Below, piece after piece: positions 9,000 to 17,695 of a DNA stretch of 64,000 nt (its first letter is position 1; each line of letters opens with the position of its first letter). Origin of the DNA: Bradyrhizobium sp. in8p8 (lineage in GTDB: Bacteria > Pseudomonadota > Alphaproteobacteria > Rhizobiales > Xanthobacteraceae). The position numbers were made by a program, and so were the translations under genes. The notes beneath the pieces were generated by a model. The model made no database searches. It was not told where the DNA came from and saw nothing but the letters and a program-made list of their open reading frames with translations. Location: positions 248,001-312,000 of the forward strand of contig NZ_AUGD01000009.1 of the NCBI RefSeq assembly GCF_000426845.1. The letters run 5' to 3'.

Positions 9000-10169
9000 A
9001 TGGTCGACATCGCGCAGCAGGCGGCGATCCACCCGGCATCGGCAAGCAATGCCGGGGCCGCGCGCGCGCCCGTTCCGCTGACGACGATCGACCCCGGCCA
9101 GTGGCGTGCGCTGGCGCAGCGCGCGATCGAACCGAACGCATATTACCTGCCCGCCTGGGAGTTCGCCGTCAGCGCATCTGCCCGCGGCCGCGCCGAGGCC
9201 TCGGCACTGAGCGCGTTCGACGCATCTTCAACGCGGCTGATCGGGCTGATGCCGGTGATCTCGCTCTGGCGGGCCCGGAAGATCCCCCTGCCGGCACTGG
9301 TGAGCGCGCATCCCTACGGCACGCTCTGCAGCCCGCTGATCGACCGCGGCCTGCCAATCGAAGCGGCCGCGACTCTCCTGCAACAGGCGCGCGACGCCGG
9401 AGCGCATGCGCTCGTGCTGACCGACGTCGCTCTCGACGGCGCGGCGATGAACGCGCTCAGGCAGATTCTAAGCCGCACCGGCCTCAAGCCGCGCATCCTC
9501 TCCTGTTACGTCCGCGCCAGCCTCGATGCGGCGCAGGAAGGCGAGACGCTGCTACGGGAGGCGCTCGGCTCCAGGAAGCTCAAGGAGCTGCGCCGCCAGC
9601 GCCACCGCCTGGAGGAGCATGGGCCGGTCATGTTCGAAGTCGCGCGCAAGCCCGACGAGATCAGGCCGGCGCTCGAAGCATTCTTGCAGCTCGAGGCCAG
9701 CGGCTGGAAGGGCAGGCGCGGCACCGCGCTGGTCCAGCATGCCGGCGATGCGACCTTCATCCGCCGCGCGGTTCCGGCGCTGGCAGAGACCGCGCAATGC
9801 GAGGTCGTCACGCTTCGCGCCGGCACGACGCCGGTTGCCGCCGGCATCGTGTTGCGTCATCAGGATCGCGCCTTTTTCTTCAAGCTCGGCATCGACGAGC
9901 GCTTTGCAAGACATTCGCCGGGCGTGCAGCTCACGCTCGACCTCACCCGCCACCTCTGCGCCGATCCCGCCATCTCCAGCGCGGACTCGACGGCGAACGC
10001 CGATCACCCCATGATCAACCCGATCTGGCGGGGGCGCTTCGCGATCGGCGATGTGCTGATCCCGCTGCGACGGCACGATCCCATGGTGGCAGTCATTCAT
10101 GGGGCGCTCTCGGCGCACGGCGCCGTCTATGCGAAAGCGCGCCGAATGGTTCGCCTGCTCCGCAAATAG
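9000..10169 (+). CDS. GNAT-type acetyltransferase, BioF2/CelD-like
   Basis: A 389-residue protein of the Acetyltransf_6 (BioF2-like) GNAT group, recognised by the N-terminal segment PNAYYLPAWEFA, the central ASGWKGRRGTAL region and the C-terminal AAGIVLRHQDRAFFFKLGID strand pattern. Related proteins act in cellulose or polysaccharide modification and in FemAB-like aminoacyl transfer, but the substrate cannot be read from sequence. No signal peptide. It stands alone between a hairpin and the convergent DsbA-like gene, whose end is 5 bases away. Confidence 0.8.
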   Translation: MVDIAQQAAIHPASASNAGAARAPVPLTTIDPGQWRALAQRAIEPNAYYLPAWEFAVSASARGRAEASALSAFDASSTRLIGLMPVISLWRARKIPLPALVSAHPYGTLCSPLIDRGLPIEAAATLLQQARDAGAHALVLTDVALDGAAMNALRQILSRTGLKPRILSCYVRASLDAAQEGETLLREALGSRKLKELRRQRHRLEEHGPVMFEVARKPDEIRPALEAFLQLEASGWKGRRGTALVQHAGDATFIRRAVPALAETAQCEVVTLRAGTTPVAAGIVLRHQDRAFFFKLGIDERFARHSPGVQLTLDLTRHLCADPAISSADSTANADHPMINPIWRGRFAIGDVLIPLRRHDPMVAVIHGALSAHGAVYAKARRMVRLLRK

Positions 10170-10174
10170 AACAG

Positions 10175-10840
10175 CTACTCCGCCGCCTCCGCGTTGATCT
10201 CCGCCGAAACCTGCCGGATGGCACGCGCGAGCAGGTTGGGATCCTGCGCGCCGGAGACGGCATATTTCTGCGCGAAGACATAGGTCGGCACGCCGGAGAT
10301 GCCTTTCTCGGCGGCCTCCTGCGCGTCGGCCGAAACGCGCGCGACGTCCGCGTCAGTGGCGAGGCGCTTGCGCACGTCGTCGGCATCGAGACCGACATCG
10401 GCGGCTGCCCGCACGAGCACGTTCACATCGGTGAGATCGCCGCCGTCGCGGAAGTACAGCTCCATGAGGCGCTGCTTCATCTCGGGCGCCTTGCCGATGG
10501 CTTCCGCCCACAGGATCAGGCGATGGCAATCGGTCGTGTTGGGCTGGCGCGCCACCAGCTCGGGCTTGTAGACGAGGCCCTCCTCGCTTGCGGCCGCGAC
10601 GACGCGCCCGGCAATGCCCTTATAGGCCTCGACCGAGCCGAACTTCTGGGTGAGATAGGCCTCGCGGCTGATGCCCTCGCGAGGCACCCAGGGATTGAGG
10701 AAGAAGGGCCGGAAGCTGAGCTTGACCGGCACGTCGGGCACGAGCGCCAGCGCGCTCTCGATGCGGTGCTTGCCGATATAGCACCAGGGGCACACCACAT
10801 CGGAGACGACGTCGATCTGGAGCGGTTTCAGCGTGCTCAT
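10175..10840 (-). CDS. FrnE-like DsbA family oxidoreductase
   Basis: A 221-residue thioredoxin-fold protein with the active site CPWC (C17, C20) in DVVSDVVCPWCYIGKHR, the signature of FrnE/2-hydroxychromene-2-carboxylate isomerase-like DsbA proteins. There is no signal peptide, so it acts in the cytosol. The cis-Pro region appears as GVPTYVFAQKYAVSGAQ. Members are dithiol oxidoreductases implicated in stress tolerance. It lies downstream of the XRE regulator on the same strand with a 70-base gap and may have its own promoter. Confidence 0.9.
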   Translation of the reverse strand: MSTLKPLQIDVVSDVVCPWCYIGKHRIESALALVPDVPVKLSFRPFFLNPWVPREGISREAYLTQKFGSVEAYKGIAGRVVAAASEEGLVYKPELVARQPNTTDCHRLILWAEAIGKAPEMKQRLMELYFRDGGDLTDVNVLVRAAADVGLDADDVRKRLATDADVARVSADAQEAAEKGISGVPTYVFAQKYAVSGAQDPNLLARAIRQVSAEINAEAAE

Positions 10841-10910
10841 GTCAGGCGCCTCCTTCGGGCGGTACCAGGTTCGCCCAAAGATAAGCCGAACCCGCCCCGA
10901 GGCAAGAGCG

Positions 10911-11729
10911 CTAGGTCATGGCCGCCATCTGCTTCAGTCGCTCCGCGGTGCGCTCGTCCGCCGGGAAGAAGGTCTCCAGCGCCAGCTCCGACAGCGTGAT
11001 GTCGACGGGCGTGCCGAACACCATGGTGGTGGAGAAGAAGCTGAGGATCTCTCCGCCATGGCGCAGCTTGAAGGGAATCGCGACGTTGTCGCTCGACAGC
11101 GGCGCGGATCGGGCCGGAATGGGATAGCTCCTGAGGTCATTGTAGAGCTTGATCAATTCAGGATCGGCGGTTGCCTCGCATTGCCGGTGCAGCCGCTCGA
11201 GCAGATGCCCGCACCATTCTGCGAGATTGACCGTGCGCGCTGCCAGGGCCTGCGGATGAAAGGCGAGCCGCAGCACATTGAGGGGCTGGCCGAGCAGATG
11301 CTGCGGAATGCCATCAAGCAGCGGCGCCACCATCCGATTGGCGGACACCAGGTTCCAGTGCCTGTCCACCGCAAGCGCGGGGTTGGGCTCATGTGCTTTG
11401 AGGACGAGGTCGATCGCCTGGCGGGCTGACTTCAATGCAGGATCCTCCAGCGTACGCTGCGGGAACGCAGGCGCATAGCCAGCGGCGACCAGCAGGACGT
11501 TCCGTTCGCGCAGGGGCACGTCGAGGCGCTCGGCGAGTCTGAGCACCATCTCGCGCGACGGCGCAGCGCGCCCGGTCTCGACGAAGCTCAGGTGCCGTGC
11601 CGAGATCTCCGCTTCGCCCGCAAGATCGAGCTGGCTCATGCGGCGGCGCTGCCGCCATTCGCGCAAATGGTCGCCGATGTGGACCGGCTGGCTGCGCTCG
11701 GTTCGTGCGGTGGAAGCGTGTGCGTTCAT
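10911..11729 (-). CDS. XRE regulator with MmyB-like ligand domain
   Basis: A 272-residue regulator. Residues about 20-75 form a lambda-repressor-type HTH (MSQLDLAGEAEISARHLSFVE), and the remainder matches the MmyB-like PAS-related ligand-binding domain (DRHWNLVSANRMVAPLL and the C-terminal TPVDITLSELALETFFPAD). Such proteins usually repress a neighbouring gene and sense a small molecule. It is divergent from the small membrane genes at 11.8-12.5 kb, which are the likely targets. The ligand is unknown. Confidence 0.9.
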   Translation of the reverse strand: MNAHASTARTERSQPVHIGDHLREWRQRRRMSQLDLAGEAEISARHLSFVETGRAAPSREMVLRLAERLDVPLRERNVLLVAAGYAPAFPQRTLEDPALKSARQAIDLVLKAHEPNPALAVDRHWNLVSANRMVAPLLDGIPQHLLGQPLNVLRLAFHPQALAARTVNLAEWCGHLLERLHRQCEATADPELIKLYNDLRSYPIPARSAPLSSDNVAIPFKLRHGGEILSFFSTTMVFGTPVDITLSELALETFFPADERTAERLKQMAAMT

Positions 11730-11831
11730 GGTCCGAAACCTATCACGCGGATTTCGGCCCTTCCATTACCCGCAAGGTAATCGAATCGGGGCGCAGACGC
11801 GCGCATTTTCGGTCGAACAGGAGAGATGACC

Positions 11832-12062
11832 ATGATCGCACTGCTGCTCTACCGGACCGTTGCAGACCACGTCCTGCCCTGGGCCTTGGCGTTCGGAACC
11901 CGGATGCTGGCGCGCAGCCTCAACATGCCCGAGCCGCTGGTGCATTCGACCGGCGACTATGTCGTTGCCCAGGTCATCGCCTTCGAGCACGGCGTCGGCA
12001 GGAGTCTCTGCCCGCTCCGCCTCGCCCGCCTGCTGCGCGCATGGTGGCGCGGTCGGCTCTGA
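11832..12062 (+). CDS. Hypothetical small protein
   Basis: A 76-residue protein beginning MIALLLYRTVADHVLPWALA, with one amphipathic or membrane-associated N-terminal segment and a basic C-terminus (LLRAWWRGRL). ATG at 11832 is chosen because AGGAG (11819-11823) would be too close to the ATG at 11826. It is divergent from the XRE/MmyB regulator and followed 31 bases later by another small membrane protein. I do not recognise a family. Confidence 0.55.
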   Translation: MIALLLYRTVADHVLPWALAFGTRMLARSLNMPEPLVHSTGDYVVAQVIAFEHGVGRSLCPLRLARLLRAWWRGRL

Positions 12063-12093
12063 GTTCACCCTAGCCCAACAAAGGAGACCTACG

Positions 12094-12492
12094 ATGATCG
12101 AAGCTTCCACCTTCCTGCGCCGCGCGCTTCTTGCCGATGCCATCTTCAGCGGCGTCGCCGCCCTCGGCTTCACCTTCGGTGCAAGCGCGTTCGCAAGACT
12201 GTTCAATCTGCCGGACATGCTGCTGCTCGAAGCCGGCCTGTTCCTGATCGCCTACACCGGGCTGGTCGGCTGGCTCGCGTCGCGCGCCTCCGTGGCGAGG
12301 GCGCTCGTGCTGCTGGTCGTGATCGGCAACGCGGCATGGACGGTCGGCAGCATCGCGCTGCTCCTTTCGGGCGCGGTGTCGCCGAACCTCGCAGGCGAGC
12401 TCATGGTCGTGGCGCAGGCTATCGCGACCGGCGTGTTCGCCGAGCTGCAATATGTGGGATTGCGGAGAAGTGCCAGCGCGGCGGCGGCGTGA
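12094..12492 (+). CDS. Hypothetical four-helix membrane protein
   Basis: A 132-residue protein with four predicted TM helices (about residues 10-35, 42-62, 67-90 and 97-120). AAGGAGA precedes ATG 12094. It is probably co-transcribed with the small gene before it and controlled by the divergent XRE/MmyB regulator. Proteins of this size with a GAxAFARLF motif occur widely in rhizobia without a known function. Confidence 0.7.
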   Translation: MIEASTFLRRALLADAIFSGVAALGFTFGASAFARLFNLPDMLLLEAGLFLIAYTGLVGWLASRASVARALVLLVVIGNAAWTVGSIALLLSGAVSPNLAGELMVVAQAIATGVFAELQYVGLRRSASAAAA

Positions 12493-12510
12493 GACCGCAC
12501 TCGGCGCCCT

Positions 12511-12551
12511 CGTCGCCCGGCTCGTCCTCGGCGGAGCCGGACCGGGCGACG
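12511..12551. terminator. Hairpin between convergent genes
   Basis: A perfect 10-base inverted repeat, CGTCGCCCGG (12511-12520) with CCGGGCGACG (12542-12551), lies between the four-helix membrane protein and the convergent SET-domain gene. There is no T tract. Confidence 0.45.
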
Positions 12552-12573
12552 CCTGAGCTGGGGTGAGCTTGCG

Positions 12574-13137
12574 TTACGATCTTGCGCGACCGGCCTTGCC
12601 GGCGAAGTGCTTGCCGTTCACCTTCTTCTTCGCGGTCGCGCTCTTCGGGCCTGCCTTCTTGGCCTTGCGCTCGGCCCGCGCCTTCACCTTGGCGCGTTCG
12701 GCCCGTGCCTCGGCGCGCAGCTTCTTGCGCTTCCTTTCGCAGGAGTCACACCTGCAGCCGATCGGCTTCAGATAGGCTTTGAAATAGTCGGTGCCGTAGT
12801 CGTAATTGATCTCCTCGCCCGGCTCGATGTTCTTGATGGCGCGAATATAGACTTTGCGCTCGCGCGGCCGGACGTCGGATTCTGCATTGGGCCGGCAAGA
12901 ATGGTTGATGTAGCGGGCGAGGTTCTTGCGCACCGACCCGTCGATGGTCCAGCGGCCGTTGAGCTCGAACAGATATTTGTTCTCGATCTCGTCCTGCTCA
13001 GGAATTCGCGAATCCAGGATCGGTCCGAAATAGCGGATGATCCGGGTGCCCTTCTTGATTGGCTTGGTGGCGAAGAGGCCGAGTCCGGTCTTGGAGCGGC
13101 CGACGCGATAGGGTTTGTTCGAGGTTGTGGCTGGCAT
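12574..13137 (-). CDS. SET-domain protein lysine methyltransferase
   Basis: A 187-residue protein with a complete SET domain: the AdoMet-binding GLGLFAT (residues 18-24), the NHSCRPNAE pseudoknot motif (78-86), the catalytic-Tyr segment GEEINYDYG (107-115) and a post-SET CxC-x2-C (128-133). A Lys/Ala-rich C-terminal tail of about 50 residues resembles histone H1-like basic tails. Start 13137 (MPATTSNKPYRVG) is preferred over the longer frame to 13179. SET proteins are mostly eukaryotic; bacterial members are thought to be acquired and may modify DNA-binding or ribosomal proteins. The target is unknown. Confidence 0.88.
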   Translation of the reverse strand: MPATTSNKPYRVGRSKTGLGLFATKPIKKGTRIIRYFGPILDSRIPEQDEIENKYLFELNGRWTIDGSVRKNLARYINHSCRPNAESDVRPRERKVYIRAIKNIEPGEEINYDYGTDYFKAYLKPIGCRCDSCERKRKKLRAEARAERAKVKARAERKAKKAGPKSATAKKKVNGKHFAGKAGRARS

Positions 13138-13300
13138 GATCAGGAGTACGGAGACGCGAACGAGGCTGGAGGAGCCCAAGCGAAGCTGTTCTTCTAGAAC
13201 GATTCCGTGCCGGTGTCAGGTGTCTGGCAGTGCTGTTTGAACCTTGCCCACAATCAAGGCGTCTGATGGTGCGAGGTTCCAGCTGCACCGAAGTGTCATC

Positions 13301-13909
13301 ATGATCCGCATCACCACCCCATTGCTCGTCACGCTGCTCCTATGCGCCGGCCTCGGCTGCGCCAACGCCCAGGCGATCGGCAGCAGCTACTACACCTCGA
13401 CGGCGCCAAAGGACTGCCGCCAAGTCGGCCAGCCAAGCGACCTCGACGGCAGCACCACGCGGGTCTGTCCGGGCAAGGGCGGGCTCGTGGTGCTGATCGC
13501 CGAGGATGATCTGCGCGAGGTCGTCTCGGTGGGCCGCAATCGCAAGCAGGCGGCCGAGGAACCGGCAGCCAATGTCTGGTTCGCGCCGTTCAACTCGTCC
13601 GAGAGCACCATCGAATGGCGCACTGCCGGTGAAAAGCCATTTGCGATCATCCAGCGCTGGCACATCGCGGACAACACCGATCCCGACAAGCAGGGGCGGC
13701 CGAAGACGAAGGCCATACTGGTCGTGACCCGGCTGCCGCCGGGCCCGGTCTGCCACGTCGCCTATGTCGATGCGGTCGCCAACCCGACCGCGAACGAGCT
13801 TGCGCGCAAGGCTGCCGACGATTTCGCCCGCAGCTTCACCTGCGGCAAGGATGAAGTGAAGGTCATCGGCACGAGCGGGCGCGCCGTCGAGCTCGCCACG
13901 ATGCGCTAG
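13301..13909 (+). CDS. Exported hypothetical protein
   Basis: A 202-residue protein with a good signal peptide (MIRITTPLLVTLLLCAGLG, cut near ANA-QA). Start 13301 is chosen because the signal peptide begins there; the frame opens earlier at 13244. The mature part has four Cys, enough for two disulfides, and no recognised domain. It is probably periplasmic. The gene is convergent with the TetR gene 18 bases away and divergent from the SET gene. Confidence 0.75.
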   Translation: MIRITTPLLVTLLLCAGLGCANAQAIGSSYYTSTAPKDCRQVGQPSDLDGSTTRVCPGKGGLVVLIAEDDLREVVSVGRNRKQAAEEPAANVWFAPFNSSESTIEWRTAGEKPFAIIQRWHIADNTDPDKQGRPKTKAILVVTRLPPGPVCHVAYVDAVANPTANELARKAADDFARSFTCGKDEVKVIGTSGRAVELATMR

Positions 13910-13927
13910 GCGCCTGCCCGAGATCCG

Positions 13928-14662
13928 CTACACGGGAAGCTTCGGAGTCACGGGCGCCGTCAGCATCGCCTCAAGCAGGCGTTCCGCCGTCGTCCCCTCG
14001 GGCAGCCGCGCGAGAATGTCCTCGAGACGGCCGTCGAGCAGCAGCATGGTAAAGCCGTGCACCATCGACCAAGCACGCGCGATCGCGGCGCCCTGGTTCA
14101 GCGTCAACGCGTCGCCGCTGATCTGCTCCTGCCGCATCATGCCGATCGCATTTGCAAGCCCGGCGAAAGAAGCTTCAGCCGCCTCATGCAGCGACGGCCG
14201 GGAATAGTCCAGGCGCTCGGTGCGGAACATGATGCCGTACATGCCAGGATGGGCTTGCGCATAGGCGACGTAGGCTTTCGGCCGCGCCAGCGCACGCTCG
14301 AGCGGCGTGGTGGCGGCATCGCACGACGCGGCCATCGCCGCGTTGAACTGGCGGAAGCCGACGGCCGCGAGCTCGCTGAGCAGCCCCGTCAGATCGCCGA
14401 AATGATGAGTGGGTGCGGCATGCGAGACCCCGGCCTCGCGCGCGACCGCACGCAATGTGAGGCCGGCGAGCCCGTCGCGCTCCAGCACCCGCTCGGCGGC
14501 CTGGAGCAGCGCTTCGCGCAAGGCGCCGTGATGATACGGGGTCTCGGTCTTTGCGCCCGTCGTGCGGCGTCTCGGTCGCGATGCCGCAGCAGACGTCGTG
14601 CTTCTGGAAGTGCGCGAGCTTCGCGCCGGTTCGCTCTTGGTGTCGGTCTTGCCCATTCGCAA
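13928..14662 (-). CDS. TetR-family repressor of the carotenoid oxygenase gene
   Basis: A 244-residue regulator with a Ser/Arg-rich unstructured N-terminus of about 40 residues, then a TetR HTH (LTLRAVAREAGVSHAAPTHHFGD) and a C-terminal ligand domain of the WHG type (AYAQAHPGMYGIMFR). An alternative ATG lies at 14656. It is divergent from the carotenoid oxygenase gene, and the 100-base gap holds two palindromes, so it probably represses both. The ligand may be an apocarotenoid or phenylpropanoid, which is inference. Confidence 0.88.
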   Translation of the reverse strand: MRMGKTDTKSEPARSSRTSRSTTSAAASRPRRRTTGAKTETPYHHGALREALLQAAERVLERDGLAGLTLRAVAREAGVSHAAPTHHFGDLTGLLSELAAVGFRQFNAAMAASCDAATTPLERALARPKAYVAYAQAHPGMYGIMFRTERLDYSRPSLHEAAEASFAGLANAIGMMRQEQISGDALTLNQGAAIARAWSMVHGFTMLLLDGRLEDILARLPEGTTAERLLEAMLTAPVTPKLPV

Positions 14663-14674
14663 GCTATATGACGC

Positions 14675-14695
14675 AATATTGACAGTGTAAAGATT
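14675..14695. promoter_or_regulatory. Putative TetR operator 1 (imperfect)
   Basis: AATATTGACA-G-TGTAAAGATT is a 10-1-10 imperfect palindrome (8 of 10 pairs) just upstream of the TetR gene. Its right half contains GTAAAGAT, the same octamer as in the second operator. The site would permit autoregulation. Confidence 0.6.
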
Positions 14696-14728
14696 TCGCT
14701 TGACCGGCGCGGCAACCCGCGTTATCTA

Positions 14729-14747
14729 ATCTTTACGATGTAAAGAT
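14729..14747. promoter_or_regulatory. Putative TetR operator 2 (perfect)
   Basis: ATCTTTAC-GAT-GTAAAGAT is a perfect 8-3-8 palindrome, 15 bases before the GTG start of the carotenoid oxygenase gene and therefore well placed to block its transcription. It shares the GTAAAGAT half-site with the palindrome 35 bases away. Confidence 0.7.
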
Positions 14748-14762
14748 AGGGAGGGATAGGCC

Positions 14763-16160
14763 GTGCAGCACGATGCCATCGTTGAGCGCCACGACAACGT
14801 TGCGCCGATCCCGTTCGAAGCGGACGCGCCATTCCTGAGGGTCATCGGCGAATTGCCGCGCGAATTGAATGGGACCCTCTACCGCAACGGTCCAAATCCG
14901 CAGTTCGACTCGCCGGGCGCGCACTGGTTCGTCGGCGACGGCATGCTGCATGCTTTCCACCTCGAGAACGGTCGTGCGAGCTATCGCAATCGCTGGGTCC
15001 GCACGCCGAAATGGCTCGCCGAGCACGACGCCGGCCGCGCGCTATTCGGCGGCTTCGGCCGCAAGCTGCCGGACGCCCCGGCTGATCTCACCGATGGCGG
15101 CGTCGCCAACACCAACATCATCTTCCATGCCGGCAAGCTGCTGGCGCTGGAAGAAGCGCATCTGCCGACCGAGATCGAGCCGGGGACGCTGGCAACGCGC
15201 GGCTATTACAATTATCAGGCGCGCGTTGCGGGCAGTTTCACCGCACATCCGAAGATCGATCCCATCACCGGCGAACTGGTGTTTTTCGGTTATAACGCCG
15301 CCGGGCCGCTGACGCCTGCCCTCTCCTACGGATCGATCGACGCCTCCGGCAAGGCCACACGCTTCGAACGGTTCGAGGCGCCCTATGCCAGCATGGTGCA
15401 CGACTTCATCGTCACCGAAAACCACGTGCTGTTCCCGATCCTCCCGATCACCGGCAGCATGGCTCGCGCGATGAAAGGGCAGCCGCCCTACGCCTGGGAG
15501 CCGGACAAGGGCGCGTATGTCGGCGTGATGAAGCGCAGCGGCACGACGAAAGACATTGTCTGGTTCCGAGCCGAGGCCTGCTACGTCTTCCATGTCATGA
15601 ATGCGTGGGAGGACGGCCAGCGCATCGTCGCCGATGTCATGCAATTCGAGGAGGCGCCGCTGTTTCCGCATCCCGACGGCCGGCCGACGGACCCGCAGAA
15701 GTCGCGCGCCCGCCACTGCCGCTGGACGTTTGATCTCTCGGGGAATACCGACCGCTTCCAGCAAACTTATCTCGACGATCTCACCGGCGAATTCCCGCGG
15801 ATCGACGACCGCCGCGCCGGGCTGAAGAGCCGTCACGGTTGGTACGCCTGCGCCAATCCGAAACTGCCGATGTTCGGCGCGTTGTCGGGCATCGTGCATG
15901 TCGACGGCAACGGCAGGAGGCTCGGCCATTATCTACTGCCGGCCGGCGACACCATCTCCGAACCGGTGTTCGTCGAGCGGTCGAAAGATGCGGCCGAGGG
16001 CGACGGCTGGCTGCTCGCGGTTGTCTGGCGCGCGCGGGAGAACCGCAGCGACCTCGCCGTGTTCAACGCCACCGATATCGAGGCAGGTCCGGCCGCATTG
16101 GTGCAACTCGGCCACCGCGTCCCCGACGGCTTTCACGGCAATTGGGTGGGGGCGCAGTAG
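14763..16160 (+). CDS. Carotenoid cleavage / lignostilbene dioxygenase
   Basis: A 465-residue RPE65/CCO-family non-haem iron dioxygenase. The four iron-binding His are visible at residues 162 (TAHPKIDP), 213 (MVHDFIVTE), 277 (VFHVMNAWED) and 458 (GFHGNW), on seven-bladed propeller strands. The family cleaves a C=C bond of carotenoids, apocarotenoids or stilbenes with O2. Soil bacteria often use this type on lignostilbene or isoeugenol-like compounds. GTG 14763 has GGGAGGGA upstream. Expression is probably derepressed through the divergent TetR protein. The exact substrate cannot be told. Confidence 0.92.
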   Translation: MQHDAIVERHDNVAPIPFEADAPFLRVIGELPRELNGTLYRNGPNPQFDSPGAHWFVGDGMLHAFHLENGRASYRNRWVRTPKWLAEHDAGRALFGGFGRKLPDAPADLTDGGVANTNIIFHAGKLLALEEAHLPTEIEPGTLATRGYYNYQARVAGSFTAHPKIDPITGELVFFGYNAAGPLTPALSYGSIDASGKATRFERFEAPYASMVHDFIVTENHVLFPILPITGSMARAMKGQPPYAWEPDKGAYVGVMKRSGTTKDIVWFRAEACYVFHVMNAWEDGQRIVADVMQFEEAPLFPHPDGRPTDPQKSRARHCRWTFDLSGNTDRFQQTYLDDLTGEFPRIDDRRAGLKSRHGWYACANPKLPMFGALSGIVHVDGNGRRLGHYLLPAGDTISEPVFVERSKDAAEGDGWLLAVVWRARENRSDLAVFNATDIEAGPAALVQLGHRVPDGFHGNWVGAQ

Positions 16161-16231
16161 CTCTCGTCAATACGGGCCGCGACGAGGTCGCGAGTCCCGC
16201 CCGAGGATGTTTGCGTCAACAAACAGGTTCC

Positions 16232-16495
16232 ATGCACATGCTCTCGATCACCGCGGACATCCTCGCTGTTCTTGCCCTGGCCGGCGCCGCGCTCGCAATC
16301 CTGACGATGCGACTGCGCCGGCGAAGCCTCACGTTCTTCGAAGGCGGCGTCCTGCTGGCCACCTGCCTTCTATTTGCCGCCGCACTCCCGATAATGTCGC
16401 GCCTGCCCTGGGCAGACCTGGTCGACGAGATGACCGACCATCTCGTTGCTGCACTTCATGTCCTGGAGATCGCCTACGTCGTTCTGACATTGTAG
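16232..16495 (+). CDS. Hypothetical small membrane protein
   Basis: An 87-residue protein with two to three hydrophobic stretches (residues about 6-26, 38-55 and 70-86) separated by a basic loop (MRLRRRS). ATG 16238 is an alternative start. No family recognised. It follows the carotenoid oxygenase by 71 bases on the same strand; a functional link is not supported. Confidence 0.5.
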   Translation: MHMLSITADILAVLALAGAALAILTMRLRRRSLTFFEGGVLLATCLLFAAALPIMSRLPWADLVDEMTDHLVAALHVLEIAYVVLTL

Positions 16496-16723
16496 GAGAC
16501 TGGTTCGACTCGGTGCGGCGTCCTGACCGTCGCGCCCTCTCCTGATGGCGGTTCCGAAGCCTGCGCTGCTGGGTCTGGGCCCGGCGTTCCGGTGGGTCTT
16601 GCGGCGGCTTTCGCCGCTTGCAGCATCGCGGTTGTCTTCACAAAAGTGATATGCCGGGCATCGCCAGATCACGTACGATGGCCTGGCCTGCGCCTTGCCC
16701 ACGCCCGCTGAACAGGAATGACG

Positions 16724-17278
16724 ATGAAGGACGTATTCGCCCGCCTCGCCTCCGATCTCCTCTCCGTTATCATCTTTCTGGCGGTCTATCTCGTCACAGA
16801 CAACGTGATCCTCGCAACGGCAGTGGCGATTGCCGGCGCGTTCGCGCAGGTGATCTATGCGCGTCTCAAGGGACAGCCGCTCCATTACATGACCTATGCG
16901 AGCCTCGCTCTGGTGGTCGTGCTGGGCGGTATCACGCTGCTCACCAATGATCCGCGCTTCATGCTGGCAAAACCCTCGATCGCACATTTCGCGATCGGCG
17001 CGATCATGCTCAAGCGCGGCTGGATGCTGCGCTACATGCCGCCCGCTATCGTCGAGACCGTCCCGGAATATGTCACCATCGCGGGCTATGCCTGGGCGGC
17101 GCTGATGTTCGTGATCGGTGCCGGCATGTTGGCAGTCGCCGCCACCGGCGATCTGAAGCTGTGGGCGTTCTATCTCATGGTGGTCGCAGGCGGCGCCAAG
17201 ATCCTGGCCTTTGCCGTGCAGTATTTCGTTCTGCGGCTGATCGTGACCAACCGCCGACGCGCCGCTGCCCGCGCCTAA
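16724..17278 (+). CDS. IspZ/YciB-family inner membrane protein
   Basis: A 184-residue protein with five or six TM segments and the septation protein A (IspZ/YciB) pattern, including LTNDPRFMLAKPSI and an internal LKRGWMLRYMPP. IspZ proteins support cell-envelope integrity and septation. ATG 16724 is preferred because AGGA directly abuts the ATG at 16718. The C-terminus is basic (NRRRAAARA). A second ispZ in the genome would be expected, since the closest relatives sit in other contexts. Confidence 0.72.
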   Translation: MKDVFARLASDLLSVIIFLAVYLVTDNVILATAVAIAGAFAQVIYARLKGQPLHYMTYASLALVVVLGGITLLTNDPRFMLAKPSIAHFAIGAIMLKRGWMLRYMPPAIVETVPEYVTIAGYAWAALMFVIGAGMLAVAATGDLKLWAFYLMVVAGGAKILAFAVQYFVLRLIVTNRRRAAARA

Positions 17279-17383
17279 ATGCCCTATCGGAGGGTTAGTC
17301 AGGAGCTGCAAGTTGAGCTATAGGCTCGCTCAGGACGGGTCGCGGATCCTCGCGGGCCGCGGAAATTTGTTCGGGAGACGGGA

Positions 17384-17680
17384 ATGGCCGTAGACGGCAA
17401 CTGGAATCTGACCATGACGACCCCGATGGGCGAACGCCAGGCAACGCTGAGCCTGAAGGCTGCGGGCGGCACGCTCACGGGCACGCAGGGCGCGGAAGGT
17501 AATACCGCCGAGATATTCGATGGCACCGTCAGCGGCGACAACGTGTCCTGGAAGGTCTCTATCGACAAGCCGATGCCGCTGACGCTTGAGTTCACCGGCA
17601 CCGTCTCCGGCGACAGCATCAGCGGCGAAATGGGCATCGGCCCAATGGGCAGCTTCCCGTTCACGGGCGCGCGCGCGTAA
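17384..17680 (+). CDS. Hypothetical beta-rich protein
   Basis: A 98-residue protein made of repeated Gly/Thr beta strands (GNWNLTMTTPMGE, GTVSGDNVSWK, GTVSGDSISGE) suggesting a small beta-barrel. There is no signal peptide. GGGAGAC precedes the ATG. Proteins of this type are common in Bradyrhizobium with no known role. It is followed 15 bases later by the SH3-domain gene and may share a transcript. Confidence 0.7.
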   Translation: MAVDGNWNLTMTTPMGERQATLSLKAAGGTLTGTQGAEGNTAEIFDGTVSGDNVSWKVSIDKPMPLTLEFTGTVSGDSISGEMGIGPMGSFPFTGARA

Positions 17681-17695
17681 GGCTGCGCAGCCATC

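Noticed and set aside
9000..10169. Cellulose synthesis operon member
   Set aside because: The acetyltransferase resembles CelD-type proteins, but no cellulose genes are nearby.
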